From NCBI GenBank assembly GCA_023205875.1, contig CP060754.1, positions 620,001-684,000 on the forward strand: a stretch of DNA of 64,000 bases. The letters run 5' to 3'. A program made the position numbers and the translations under genes. The notes under the pieces were generated by a model. The model was not told where the DNA came from. It ran no database searches and worked only from the letters and a program-made list of their open reading frames with translations. Shown one piece after another: positions 9,325-19,251 of the stretch (position 1 is the first letter of the stretch; every line of letters begins with the position of its first letter). The DNA is from Chloropicon primus. Its lineage: Eukaryota; Chlorophyta; Chloropicophyceae; Chloropicales; Chloropicaceae.

Positions 9325-10110
9325 TCAAGTGGTGTCGTAGAAATCCAGCTTCTCCGTGATCGGGATCACGGTGACCTTATCCTCGTCGACGAATGTCTCC
9401 CCCGTCGCCCCCGGGCTCTCTCCAGCGGCTTCCCCCTGCGAGGGCACCGTGTAGACCAGGTTGGGTCCGGGCTGCCAGGCCACGATGGCCATCTTCCTGA
9501 CGATGGCCTCGGTCACCGGCTCCGTCACGTCCCCGGACGGCCTGTAGAGCGGGACCAGGCCCTCCGCCGCCTCGTCGTCCTGCTTGGTCCAGTTCTGGTC
9601 CTCCAGGACGACGTACTTGTACTCTATCCTCGCGCCCTCGGGGAAGTTGAGCTCGATGGTCCACCAGTCCCCCTCGGTCCAGTTCAGCGGGTTGCGCGCG
9701 ATGCTCAGGAAGGACCAGCCGAGCGGGGCCATGGAGCCCGCCACGGCGAGCATTTGCCTGCTGTGGCAGCGGTACTGGAGCCTGAACCTGACTCGCACCT
9801 GCTTGGCTTGATTACTGGCGTTCGCGCCGCTCGCGCTGGATTTCCTCTGGTCCCGACCGCTGACGTACTTGCTCACCCCAGCGGAGTCTACAATCGAGTC
9901 TTCTTTCGAGCACCGCGCCGCCAGGTTGTTCGCCCCCCTCCACCCCCTTGCCCTCCTCCGCCTCGCTCCCTCCGCGTGAGCCCACTCGGACGGCGAGGAA
10001 GACATCATCATCCTGCTCGTGCTCGCGCAACCCCCCCCCCTCACCGTCGTCCCCGCGGCGTGGGTCTGCTCCCGCACCGGCATCCCGCGCAGCGCCCCAC
10101 AAACCTTCAT
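9325..10110 (-). CDS. CBM20 starch-binding domain protein, probably plastid-targeted
   Basis: 261 residues from the ATG at 10110 (MKVCGALRGMPV); in-frame starts further upstream are not ATG. The first 100 residues are rich in R, S, A and G with few acids, as in a transit peptide. Residues about 103-190 form a CBM20 domain: VRVRFRLQYRCHSRQMLAV, then GSMAPLGWSFLSIARNPLNW with the starch-contacting Trp, and WWTIELNFPEGARIEYKYV. CBM20 binds alpha-glucan chains. No catalytic domain is attached, so it is more like a scaffold or starch-granule protein than an enzyme. The transit peptide part could include an unseen intron. Confidence 0.8.
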   Translation of the reverse strand: MKVCGALRGMPVREQTHAAGTTVRGGGCASTSRMMMSSSPSEWAHAEGARRRRARGWRGANNLAARCSKEDSIVDSAGVSKYVSGRDQRKSSASGANASNQAKQVRVRFRLQYRCHSRQMLAVAGSMAPLGWSFLSIARNPLNWTEGDWWTIELNFPEGARIEYKYVVLEDQNWTKQDDEAAEGLVPLYRPSGDVTEPVTEAIVRKMAIVAWQPGPNLVYTVPSQGEAAGESPGATGETFVDEDKVTVIPITEKLDFYDTT

Positions 10111-10689
10111 CCTCGCCCAAGACTCGCCCTCCCAGGACCCAACTCCAAGCACAAGAAACTTCCAACTCCCCCCTCAACTCCAACTCCCCTCCTTCCCCCT
10201 CTCCTCCGTCCGTTCCTTTCCCACACGACACGAGTTTCGTCTCTCGCCGACAGAGACCGACCGACCTCCTCCTTCATTTTCGCGCCCTAAAGCTGAAGGT
10301 CCGAAAAGAAAGGAGGAAGAGTCTTCGTCTCTCGAGGCGGGCGCAAGGCAAGAGGTCCTGACCCGACCGTGGCGCTGTACGGGTAGTTGAGGTTTTGAGG
10401 ACGAGGGAGGGAGGTCTGGAGGGGTTGGCCGAAGGGATATTTTATCTCGCGACGGAACCCTCGCTCGCTCGCTCACTGTGCGTCGTCCGGCCGGAGGGTG
10501 GTTCTTTGTTTTGTGTTTGCGCGCGAAGGGGACAAGGGGTGGGGGAGGGTAAAGGTTTAGGCTTCCCCAAGGGGTGGGGGAGAAGGTCGCACGGGGTCCT
10601 CTTTTCGCGCGAAAGCGGACGCGAAAAGCGAACCGGAGACGGAGACAACGTGGATAGAGAGGCAGAGAGACAGTGATAGAGAGTGGCAT
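10111..10689. promoter_or_regulatory. Divergent promoter region between CBM20 and PPKL genes
   Basis: This is 579 bp without a supported gene. It is C/T-rich on the left (10150-10240) and G-rich on the right (10500-10600). Long open frames crossing it on the minus strand are antisense to the PPKL gene. I see no repeat, RNA gene or clear TATA box. Confidence 0.4.
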
Positions 10690-13467
10690 ATGCCGAGCGG
10701 GAGCGGGAAAGTTTCGCAGAGCCCTGCGGGGGCGGACAAGGCGGGGGAGGACCGGTCGAGCGGCGCGGCTCCGAGGCCTCGCTCGTTCCTTGTGCAGGCG
10801 AAGAACGCCTCGAGGCCGCAGAACACGCCGGGGCCGAGGTGCGGGCACACGCTGACCGCGCTGTCCTCGGCGCCGGAGCGATCCCCGGACATCCTGATCC
10901 TGATAGGTGGCGCGACCGCGCTGGAGGGGGGGAGCGATGGGGCGAGCAAGGGAGAAGACTTGACGGCCTCGCCGAGCGGCGGCGGAGGGGGGGGAGGGGG
11001 AGGCATTCGCCTCGCCGGTGCGACCTCGGACGTCCACATCATGCAGGTGGCGACGGGGCTTTGGGAGCGGATAGAGCCGGGCGGCGAGGCGCCCTCCCCG
11101 AGGGCCGCGCACGCCGCCGCGGCGGTGGGCCACATGGTCGTCGTGCAGGGCGGCATAGGCCCCGCGGGCCTGGCGTCAGAGGACCTCCACGTCCTAGACT
11201 TTAGCAACCCGACCGCACCGAGGTGGCACAGGGTGGTCGTCCAGGGGCCCGGGCCGGGAGCCCGTTATGCGCACACGCTCGCCCTCGTTGCCAATAGGTT
11301 CCTGGTCGCGATCGGCGGAAACGACGGGAAGCAGACCCTGTCGGACGCCTGGGCCCTGGACACGTCGGAGAAGCCGTACCAGTGGCGAAAGATAGAGATA
11401 TCGCCCGGAGCTTCGGCGTCGCCCTCGCCCTCCGCGAGGATGTACGCCACCACCTGCACGAGGCAGGACGGCCTTTTGCTGCTCATGGGGGGGAGGGACG
11501 AGACCAACACCCCGATGGCGGACGCCCACGGCCTGGTGAGGCACAGGGACGGGAGGTGGGAGTGGACGCCAGCGCCTGGCATAGCCTCCTCGCCGAGGTA
11601 CCAGCACGGAGCTGTCTTTGTGGGAGGGAGGATGCATGTGATCGGGGGCGCCCTCGGAGGAAACAAGCTCGTCGGATACAACGACTCGGTGTCGCTCCTG
11701 GACACCACGAATGGTGTCTGGTCTTCCATGAGCGAGGATGACATCCTCGCGGCTGGGGACAGCCTGAGGAGGTGCAGACACGCCGTCACCGCGGTGGGTT
11801 CGGTAGTCTTCATTTACGGGGGGCTCAGAGGCGGGCTCCTCCTCGACGACATGCTTGTGTCCTACGACAGCGACAACAGCAAGCCCAGCTTTGCGGACGA
11901 GAACTCCAAGCCGTGGAAGCTGTGGCTTTCGGGTCTCAGCTGCAACAACGCCATTGGGGCGACCGCCCTCATCGAGGCGGCGGAGGCAGAGGCCGCGGCG
12001 GCGATGGAAATTCACAAGAGCAACCAATCGCCCAACCTCCAGTGCCTGGACGAGAGCGAGTCTGACTTGGCCAACGCCGTTACCCCGGACGGGCGGAGAG
12101 GAAGTGGCGTGCCACCGAAATACCCCGGAGCCAAGCGCAGCACGCCAGCAACGGACGTCCGCCTTCACCACCGCGCCGTGGTTGTTGCTGCGGACTCCGA
12201 GTCGGAGGGAGCCTTGGGGGGGCTGGTCAGGCAGCTCAGCATCGACCAGTTTGAGAACGAGTCAAGGAGGGTGAGCGCGGGGAGCATCGAGCAATTCGGT
12301 AATCTGACCCCAGTGCTTCAGAGGAGCGTGTCTTTCCAGGGAGTCCACAAGAGGGTGCTGCAGGAGTTGTTGAGGCCCAACACGTGGAAGGCCCCTGCGG
12401 ACAGGTCTTTCATCTTGAGACCGAGCGAGATCGTTGATCTTTGCGATGCTGCGGAGGCAGTCTTCAGTGAGGAGCCCACGGTCCTCAAAATCCAGGCCCC
12501 GGTGAAGATATTCGGAGACCTTCATGGCCAGTTTGGAGACCTGATGAGGCTGTTCCTGGAGTTTGGTACCCCGATGACAGGAGGCGATATCACTTACATC
12601 GACTACCTATTCCTTGGGGACTATGTCGACAGAGGGTCTCACAGTCTGGAGATCATGTGCTTGCTCCTTGCGCTGAAGATCGAGTACAAGCGCAACATTC
12701 ACCTGATTCGCGGCAATCACGAGGCCGCTGATATCAACGCCCTCTTTGGGTTCCGTCTGGAATGCACGGAGAGGCTCGGGGAGTCCGGGGGAATCTGGAT
12801 CTGGCAAAGAATGAACGAGCTGTTCAATTGGATGCCTCTTGCGGCGACCATTGAAGACAAGATAGTTTGCATGCACGGAGGAATCGGAAAGTCCATCAAC
12901 TCCATCGCGGATATTGAGAGCATCCAACGACCCGTGTCCATGGAGACTGGGGGGCCGTTGCTCATGGATTTGTTGTGGTCCGACCCGACGATGAACGACT
13001 CTGTTGAGGGTGTGCTGCCCAGCCCCAGGGGCCCTGGCCTTGTGACTTTCGGACCCGATAGGGTGAAAGCCTTCTGCCAATCAAACAACTTTCAGATGAT
13101 AATCCGAGCCCACGAGTGCGTCATGGATGGCTTTGAAAGGTTTGCTGGCGGCCAGCTCATAACATTGTTCTCTGCGACCAACTACTGCGGAACCGCGAAC
13201 AACGCAGGAGCTATTCTGGTTGTGGGGAGGGACCTTGTCCTTGTGCCCAAATTGATCCACCCGCTACCTCCTCAGATGATCGATTTGAAGAGCAGGGAGA
13301 GGATCTCCCTAGAAGAGTTCCTGGACGATGGTTCGGCGGGGGCAAGGGTTTACGTCAAGGCGGACCCAGACACCTGGATGCAGTCCATCAATGACGACAG
13401 GCCACCCACTCCACCGAGGGGAAGACCCAACGCCAACATGAACAAGAACAACTTGGCCTACTTTTGA
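10690..13467 (+). CDS. BSL: PPKL: Kelch-repeat plus PP1-like protein phosphatase (BSU1/BSL family)
   Basis: A single exon of 925 residues. The N-terminal half has Kelch repeats (about 40-390), visible as recurring double-Gly strands such as ILIGGA, VVVQGG, LVAIGGND and LLLMGGRDETN. A disordered linker follows (about 430-560). The C-terminal phosphatase domain holds the metal-site motifs FGDLHGQFGD at about 607, LGDYVDRG at about 642 and RGNHEAADIN at about 674, plus the later HGGIGKSI and RAHECVMDGFERF. This order defines PPKL phosphatases, which in plants include BSU1 and BSL1-3 (brassinosteroid signalling and stomatal polarity) and also occur in apicomplexans. In an alga a hormone role cannot be assumed. 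IMPACT follows in tandem 103 bp later. Confidence 0.95.
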   Translation: MPSGSGKVSQSPAGADKAGEDRSSGAAPRPRSFLVQAKNASRPQNTPGPRCGHTLTALSSAPERSPDILILIGGATALEGGSDGASKGEDLTASPSGGGGGGGGGIRLAGATSDVHIMQVATGLWERIEPGGEAPSPRAAHAAAAVGHMVVVQGGIGPAGLASEDLHVLDFSNPTAPRWHRVVVQGPGPGARYAHTLALVANRFLVAIGGNDGKQTLSDAWALDTSEKPYQWRKIEISPGASASPSPSARMYATTCTRQDGLLLLMGGRDETNTPMADAHGLVRHRDGRWEWTPAPGIASSPRYQHGAVFVGGRMHVIGGALGGNKLVGYNDSVSLLDTTNGVWSSMSEDDILAAGDSLRRCRHAVTAVGSVVFIYGGLRGGLLLDDMLVSYDSDNSKPSFADENSKPWKLWLSGLSCNNAIGATALIEAAEAEAAAAMEIHKSNQSPNLQCLDESESDLANAVTPDGRRGSGVPPKYPGAKRSTPATDVRLHHRAVVVAADSESEGALGGLVRQLSIDQFENESRRVSAGSIEQFGNLTPVLQRSVSFQGVHKRVLQELLRPNTWKAPADRSFILRPSEIVDLCDAAEAVFSEEPTVLKIQAPVKIFGDLHGQFGDLMRLFLEFGTPMTGGDITYIDYLFLGDYVDRGSHSLEIMCLLLALKIEYKRNIHLIRGNHEAADINALFGFRLECTERLGESGGIWIWQRMNELFNWMPLAATIEDKIVCMHGGIGKSINSIADIESIQRPVSMETGGPLLMDLLWSDPTMNDSVEGVLPSPRGPGLVTFGPDRVKAFCQSNNFQMIIRAHECVMDGFERFAGGQLITLFSATNYCGTANNAGAILVVGRDLVLVPKLIHPLPPQMIDLKSRERISLEEFLDDGSAGARVYVKADPDTWMQSINDDRPPTPPRGRPNANMNKNNLAYF

Positions 13468-13570
13468 CTTTAATATGCCGTCTGTAATATATATATTTTC
13501 CCTTCCGCCTTCGTGGGCACTACCCTACCTTCCCTCCTCTCATTCATTCGGGCTGGAAGGAAGCGCCAAA

Positions 13571-14658
13571 ATGGAGCTGGACTGCCTGGACTGCCTGGAA
13601 CGACAGCTACTCGAGGCCGAGTCGCTCGAAGCGATCTTCGAGGGCGATGAGAGGCTAGCCATCGAGATCACGGGTCTGGCTGAGGCCCGCAACTCAGTCG
13701 AGAAGGGCTCTCTGAAAGAAGAGGGGCGTCGGATGTATGTCGTTGTGATGGTGACCTTCAGCGATGCAGAGGCCCTCCAACTCTCGAGCGTGAGGCTGAC
13801 CTTGCCCGCGATGTACCCGATGCTCGAGGGACCTGACGTAGAACTGGGCTCGCGGTTCTTGCAATCGGCTTGCAAGACAGGGGTGAACGAGATCTTGTCC
13901 TCGGAGCAGGGCAACGAGTGCCTATTCCAGATCATCCAACTGCTTGCAGAGGCTGTTGAAGAAGGCAAGCTGAGAGCTGAGAGGGCTGCTGGCGACGTGA
14001 GCGGCGAAGGGACACCAGGATCGGAGGCGGAGGAAGAAGAGGTGCCTGAACGGCCCCAGAAGGTGGTGCAAATCATTCACTCCGAGCCATACACCGAGCG
14101 GAAATCCACGTTCCAAGCCTTCTGCGCAAGGATAAATTCTGTCGATGAGGTGGACCAAGTGATGGAGCAGCTGCTTTCGATTAAGAAAGTTGCCGCCGCG
14201 ACTCACAACATGGTTGCCTACCGGATAGAAAACTCCAGCGGACATACGACTCAGGACTACGACGATGACGGGGAAACCGCAGCAGGGTCGAGGATGCTAC
14301 ATATGATGATTGCCGCTCGTGCCATGAATTGCATGGTGGTCGTGTCTCGTTGGTAAGTGACCTTCCAGCACCCAATGCGTGCGCCTCGCCCACTCTGTGC
14401 ACTGTCCTGAAACAATATTGACGAGATCGCGCCACTCCACTCGTTTGTTCCCCTGATCAAAGGTACGGAGGCGTCAAACTTGGTCCAAGGTAAGTGGCCG
14501 CGAGAGTGAGCTTGTTTGTGCACGCGCAGTGGAGACTGACACGGGTGCTCGTTCGTGCCCCAAGCCGGTTTGCGATCATCAACAACGTGGCCAGAGACCA
14601 TCTGAAGAGCTGCGGTTTCTTGCCAGAGAAGGAGGAGGGGAAGCAAGCAAAAAAGTAA
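13571..14658 (+). CDS. IMPACT: IMPACT/YIH1-like GCN1-binding protein (RWD + UPF0029), three exons
   Basis: The exons are 13571-14352, 14463-14489 and 14565-14658, giving 300 residues. The N-terminal RWD domain (about 5-130) contains LPAMYPMLEGPDVEL. The C-terminal UPF0029 domain (about 165-290) includes SEPYTERKSTFQAFCARI, then THNMVAYRI, MIAARAMNCMVVVSRWYGG, VKLGPSRF and INNVARDHL. IMPACT/YIH1 proteins compete with GCN2 for GCN1 and dampen the amino-acid starvation response. The family motif WYGGVKLGPSRF is rebuilt only by joining all three exons, including a 27 nt micro-exon, which supports the splicing model. The gene ends 24 bp before the convergent BRCT gene. Confidence 0.93.
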
Positions 14659-14682
14659 TCGGGTTTGTATTTACATCTATCT

Positions 14683-16707
14683 TTATGCTAGTCTGCTCAT
14701 AATCCTTTGTCTCAAGGTCTCTGAACGGAGTTGAGAAGTGAGGTCCTTACCAGGTAAAGCGAGCCACTCGATGAGGAACAGATCTGATACCATTCCTACG
14801 TTCTTGGCTCTGCACTCTCTAACGAAAGGGTCGTCCCCGTGCTCTGGGTGGGGTACCACTGCAAAGTCAGCTCCACCCGCCGAGTCCACTACTTGGCCAT
14901 CGCCTGCCTTGAAGATGCGGATCAAGGTTTCCCTGCTCGGGGCGTTCTGGGCACAGTTCCCGTGGAAATAAGCTTTCATTCCATGAAAAGCCCTCCTCTT
15001 CGTCTCCTGGTACCGCTGAGCCCAAAGTTCCGCAGCATTTGTGGTGACCAAATTGTCTTGCGCGCTTTTCGCGAAGTAGTCTTTCTCCTGCATGAGCCCT
15101 TTTCGTGATTTGGCGCAGTCTCTGAGCCAGCTCTCTTTCAGAATCCAGGCTCCGGAGGCCATGCCCGCGAGGGTCTTCTCGGAACGCCCAAGCTTTGGAG
15201 TCAAAAGGTGTGTGGTTCCTTCTCTCCACTCCTTCGACTTCACTTCTGCGATCTCGATCCCGCACTTGCCGGCATACTTGAGACACCGTAACCGAACTTT
15301 TGATCGCATGCCACTCAGGGATACGGTCACCTTCGAAGTAGCAAGCTGCACTTGGGCTGAGGACTTGACTTTAGACGCCTTCGCGGCGGTCTTCTTGGTA
15401 ACCTTCTTGCTCTGGAGGTGGAGCTTTGTCACCTCTTTAGCTTTCTGGCCCTGGATTGACTTCTTCTTCCTCGTGCTGTCAGTGAATGGGCTTGCCACCA
15501 AGCGGTCAGGTTGCACCCTCTTCCTCGCCAAGTTCTGAACTTCGCTTGAAAGCTTCTGACCAGGCGGGTACTTTCGGCTCTGGGCATCCCACCCAAAGAG
15601 CTGGAGGCCCTTGAGCTCTCTCGACGCTCTGCTGTTCGCTTTCGGGGGCGTCGCGTCGGCCACAACCGGCGCGTCATTTTCAACGCGGGCCTCCTCCTCC
15701 TGTTGCATTTCTTCCTCCAAGACCTCCTTCTGCCCGCAGGAGAAGCTGTCGTCGTCCTCGAGGTCCTCTTCCGGGTGGTCTATGTGGGCGTCATCAAGAT
15801 CCATGTCCTCGGGCTCCCTGGCGGCATCGTTCGCCCCGCTGCTTTGGACAACGTTTGATGCGGGGGGCGTGGAGTTTGGCTCCTCCTGCCGCTCGGATTT
15901 CACCGTGCCCTTGGGTTCGAACCTTTTGCTGCCTCTGTTGGACGCGTACCTGCTCCTGCACAGCTCAGCCTCCTCTTCCGAGTCGTCTTCCTGGCTCACG
16001 CTGTTCTCGACCTCGAGCTTGACGAGCTCCCTCAACGGTATCTGTGGCTCCTTGTCCGCTTCTTCTCCGCATTTGTCCTCGTAGATCGGCTCAGAAAGGT
16101 AGGTCCACGTTCGGAGGCAGTCCTCCACCCACCGATGGTTGACGATGGAGGGTGATCCGCCCGCTTCTTGCCACTTCCGCGCCGTCTTGTACTTCTCCCC
16201 CTCGTAACGATAGCAGATCAGGTGCGTGCAGTTCCTGTTCAGAGTTCCGCTGTAAAGCGCCCCGGTCCTGCTCACAAGCTCCCTTATCGACAGGCGCCGC
16301 AAGCCCGAGTACCCCGTCACGCAGACCACGCAGTCTTTCATCTCGTCCGAGATTCCGCCCAAGTTCCTCGGAGGCGTGAAAGCGACCTCCGAGTCCAAGG
16401 GCACGAGCTCGTTCTTCTCGATGCAGCGGTCCACCCACCACTCCGTGACAACCTTAGACCTCGACCCGCTCCTCTTCGCCTTCCTGGCCAGGTCCTGCTC
16501 GAGGTGGCACACGATAACGTGCGTCACCTTCTCCGAAGCGAGGTCGGCGACCTCCTTGAGCTTGCCCGCGTCCACTATCCTCCCCCCTCGCTCCGCCACG
16601 TCCCTCTTGATGTCCTCCTCCACCTCCTTGAATGTCTCCCTCTCCTCCTCCTTCCTGTTCTCCACCCCGAGGTCCACCGCAAGCACCACTCCCTCGAACA
16701 CGCCCAT
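14683..16707 (-). CDS. Multi-BRCT DNA-damage protein, At4g02110-like
   Basis: A single exon of 674 residues. BRCT-like units are visible at the N terminus (residues about 3-105, with VTHVIVCHLEQDL and TEWWVDRCIEKNELV; then about 110-220, with CTHLICYRYEGEKY and VNHRWVEDCLRTW) and at the C terminus (about 455-670, with TTHLLTPKLGRSEKTLAGM, SGAWILKESWLRDC and then FKAGDGQVVDSAGGADFAVV). The last block closely follows Arabidopsis At4g02110. A charged linker rich in K and E separates the two groups. Tandem BRCT repeats usually bind phosphorylated repair or checkpoint proteins in the nucleus. The upstream region carries two E2F-like sites, fitting an S-phase role. Confidence 0.85.
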   Translation of the reverse strand: MGVFEGVVLAVDLGVENRKEEERETFKEVEEDIKRDVAERGGRIVDAGKLKEVADLASEKVTHVIVCHLEQDLARKAKRSGSRSKVVTEWWVDRCIEKNELVPLDSEVAFTPPRNLGGISDEMKDCVVCVTGYSGLRRLSIRELVSRTGALYSGTLNRNCTHLICYRYEGEKYKTARKWQEAGGSPSIVNHRWVEDCLRTWTYLSEPIYEDKCGEEADKEPQIPLRELVKLEVENSVSQEDDSEEEAELCRSRYASNRGSKRFEPKGTVKSERQEEPNSTPPASNVVQSSGANDAAREPEDMDLDDAHIDHPEEDLEDDDSFSCGQKEVLEEEMQQEEEARVENDAPVVADATPPKANSRASRELKGLQLFGWDAQSRKYPPGQKLSSEVQNLARKRVQPDRLVASPFTDSTRKKKSIQGQKAKEVTKLHLQSKKVTKKTAAKASKVKSSAQVQLATSKVTVSLSGMRSKVRLRCLKYAGKCGIEIAEVKSKEWREGTTHLLTPKLGRSEKTLAGMASGAWILKESWLRDCAKSRKGLMQEKDYFAKSAQDNLVTTNAAELWAQRYQETKRRAFHGMKAYFHGNCAQNAPSRETLIRIFKAGDGQVVDSAGGADFAVVPHPEHGDDPFVRECRAKNVGMVSDLFLIEWLALPGKDLTSQLRSETLRQRIMSRLA

Positions 16708-17108
16708 CCCCCCACTAACGCCCTTCGCCCTTCCCTCCTCCTCCGGCGAAAAGGCAAGCCGGGGTCAAAACCTCTCTCCCGTACCTTGTCCTCCCCCCTG
16801 TGTCCGTGTCGTCTCCGTCGTCGTCTCCCTTCCCCTTCTCTGTCATTTGGTTTGGTTTCGCGCTCTTTGGCGGGAATCGGTGTGTGTGTGTGGGGGGGAA
16901 GGTGTAGGGAAAGGTGGGGTCTTGGGTGCACTTGGCGGGAATCGGTGTGTGTGTGGGGGGGGAGGGTGTAGGAAAGGTGGGGTCTTGGGTGCACCAGGCG
17001 GCTGCCAGGACCTCGTTTGGACCTCAGGTCCCTGAGGGTCCCTGGGGGACAGACTTATGAAGCAGCGGGTGGCAACAAAGGTTCTGCTGGGCTAGCGTTT
17101 GGAAGAGG
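16708..17108. promoter_or_regulatory. Divergent promoter with duplicated E2F-like site
   Basis: This 401 bp region lies between the BRCT gene (minus) and the membrane-protein gene (plus). A segment of 62-64 bp is tandemly repeated at 16867-16930 and 16932-16993. Each copy begins with a site matching the E2F consensus: TTTGGCGGGAA at 16866-16876 and CTTGGCGGGAA at 16931-16941, followed by a (TG)n and a G run. Confidence 0.6.
16867..16993. repeat. Tandem repeat, two copies of about 63 bp
   Basis: Copy 1 is 16867-16930 and copy 2 is 16932-16993. They differ mainly in the length of the internal TG and G runs, so replication slippage is a likely origin. Confidence 0.85.
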
Positions 17109-18059
17109 ATGAGTGGCAGGGTTGCGCACAGGGACAGGCTGCGCAGGAAGCCCACCGTGGAGCTTGATGAGGTGAGAGAGGAGCCGGATCGTTCACGAAG
17201 GAGAAGGAGGGAGCTGACTTTGCAAATTTGTGCGTTGCTTTTTCGAACCAACTGTCCGGGCTCTTGCTCACGAGCTTTCCAGGCCTTGAGCTCTCCGTCG
17301 GAGGTGCGCAGGGTTCGGAGCACCTCGTACTCGCCGGTGAGGATGGCCTCCTCGCCCCTTCAGGTAAGCGCGACCAGCGAGGCGACACGAAGAAAAGCGC
17401 TGACTCCTTTTGTGGCCCCAACACAAAAAACATCTGCTTTGCTTGCACGCCATCGATGTAGGAGGAGACAAAAATTGCGAGAGACTTCTCGATAGTCACG
17501 CTGGAGGTGGATCCACTCGAGGACACGAGGGCGGGGAATGGGAACGGATCGGATGCCCATTCCGGGTGAGTATTCTTCCGATTCTGTGTGGTTGCGCTGC
17601 ATCCTCCTTGGGTTCCAAGTCACTGAACCTCTCTCTCTCTCTCGCAGGAGCGACCCCAAGTTGTCCGACGAGCTCTTCTCTTGGAGGAATCGGAACGGTG
17701 CTGCCAATGGACCGGGGAACGGGAAGGAAATCGCCCAGAGCTCTGCTGCTTCGGAAGACCTTGTGTCCATGTCCTCCGACATGAGCGACGTCTCTTCCGT
17801 TGTCAGCTCGGAGGGGGGCTCCAGACCTTCGCTCAGCAGGCGCCCCGTGAGCCAGAGGTTAAAGTCTGCCGGTATCAGCAATGGCGTGGCGAGGGATAAA
17901 GAGAGGGATAGCCTGCGGAACGAGTCCATTGCCGTGGGAATCGGGCTCTTGCTGCTGTTCGTTTTCACGTACGTTGTCCAGTACTGCGCCAGGCACGGAT
18001 ACATCAAGATACCGGATCACGAGGACATCGTCGCGAAGACAAGCCACGAGGAGCTGTGA
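17109..18059 (+). CDS. Small tail-anchored membrane protein of unknown family, four exons
   Basis: I do not recognise this protein. The proposed exons are 17109-17171, 17283-17363, 17462-17565 and 17648-18059 (219 residues). Introns of 111, 98 and 82 nt start GTGAGA, GTAAGC and GTGAGT and end CCAG, TAG and GCAG; the frame is kept at each junction. Residues 1-170 are polar, Ser/Arg-rich and probably cytosolic. One hydrophobic span, VGIGLLLLFVFTYVV, is near the C terminus, followed by a tail of about 28 residues (QYCARHGYIKIPDHEDI). This suggests a single-pass membrane protein with most mass on one side. A SNARE-like or adaptor role is possible but no SNARE heptads are clear. Confidence 0.65.
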
Positions 18060-18110
18060 GGGGATCCGAAGGCTTGGCGCCGAAGTAAAAGAACAGAAGA
18101 TAAGCTAACT

Positions 18111-18147
18111 TTACTTTTTGGTACTTTTTGGTACTTTTTGGTACAAG
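18111..18147. repeat. Short tandem repeat, unit of 10 bp (GTACTTTTTG)
   Basis: Three to four copies of GTACTTTTTG lie between the stop codons of two convergent genes; a further CTTTTTGG is at 18171-18180. It is probably 3' UTR sequence. Confidence 0.8.
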
Positions 18148-18180
18148 AGTCGCCAGTCAACGAGACAAGGGACTTTTTGG

Positions 18181-19058
18181 TTACGCGGACGCCGTAACCG
18201 CAGTATTCCCGCCGAGGCGAAAGGCCTTCTTTAAGAATTGAGCTGACAGCTTCAATATGCACTTGCCACCCAAGAGGCTGCCCATGCATCCTCCCATGAT
18301 CCACCCCTTCAGCAGCACGAACCCAGAGGCCTGCAAGGCTAACCTCGTGTACGCCGGCAGAAGCTTTCTGCTCACGCAAGCGAGGGCCAAAGTCTGGGCG
18401 GCCTGGGGCTTGACCTCAAGCACCTGGATCACCGCCTGGAGCGGGAGCCCGGGGAAGAGGCAGAGCGGCGACGCCGCGACCTGCAGAGCGGAGCTCGCTG
18501 TCGTCTGGACCCCCCGAAGGCCGCCCAGAAGGAAGCAGCTCGAAAAGTACAGTTTCAGCAGGTGGACGCCATTCGGCACGACAACGCCGTTGTCGTGGAA
18601 GTGGCGAGGGAGCACGTACTTTAGTGGAGAAGACGAGAAAGGGAGAGGGAAAAAATAATCAGCACCGACGAAAGCTTTGACGACCCAGCGCTTCGTGGCT
18701 CGTTCACCGTTACCTTCTCCAAACAGATGGGGCACACCTCGCTCTTTTGAGACACCGCGCACCAGTACAGCAAGCACTTCTCGTGGACGTGCTCATTCGT
18801 GCCCTTGCAGGCGCAGGGCGATATGAAAACGCTCTTGGACTCTCTGTCGACCGCCGCGCGTTTCCTTCTCGAGGGCCGGAGCTTCCTCCTCGCCACGTCC
18901 ATCGCCCTCGTCCACGCCGAATCCATAAGCGTCCAGTCGGGGCTTCGACAGCTACAGCTCGCGAGGCCATCCTCAACGACCTGAGGCACCGAGGTGCCGA
19001 GGCAGAACCTGCAAACCCTCTTTCCGGAACCCTTCGCCTCCTCGACCTTCCCCTCCAT
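18181..19058 (-). CDS. RING-CH (MARCH-type) zinc-finger protein, two exons
   Basis: The exons are 19058-18714 and 18618-18181, giving 260 residues. The intron of 95 nt has GTAACG and TAAAG borders and joins ICLEK to YVLPRHF in frame. The N-terminal half holds a RING-CH-type cysteine pattern: CRFCLG, then FISPCACKGTNEHVHEKC, a W four residues into LLYWCAV, and VCPICLEK. A 45-residue insertion separates the first Cys pair from the rest, longer than usual. MARCH-type proteins are membrane E3 ubiquitin ligases. The C-terminal half has moderately hydrophobic stretches (LLKLYFSSCFLLGGL and LCLFPGLPLQAVIQVL) that could be membrane-associated. It is divergent to the Fanzor gene with 193 bp between the ATGs. 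Confidence 0.75.
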
Positions 19059-19251
19059 CGCCGTCGTCAATGACTCCTCCTCGCCCGATATCGATATCCA
19101 TCGGTGGGATTCCAGTGTATACCAGTTTGGTCACACCCAAAGGACAACCCACAAAACGTTTTCTCGTTCTCACTTGCTGGACAAGGCACTGGTAAAAAAA
19201 CTAGCCTCGCGAGAGGAAGGGAGGAGGACGCCGAGTGAAACCCTAGCAGTC

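Noticed and set aside
10174-11133. Minus-strand ORF of 319 codons
   Set aside because: It overlaps the PPKL start and promoter and is Pro/Arg low complexity without any domain.
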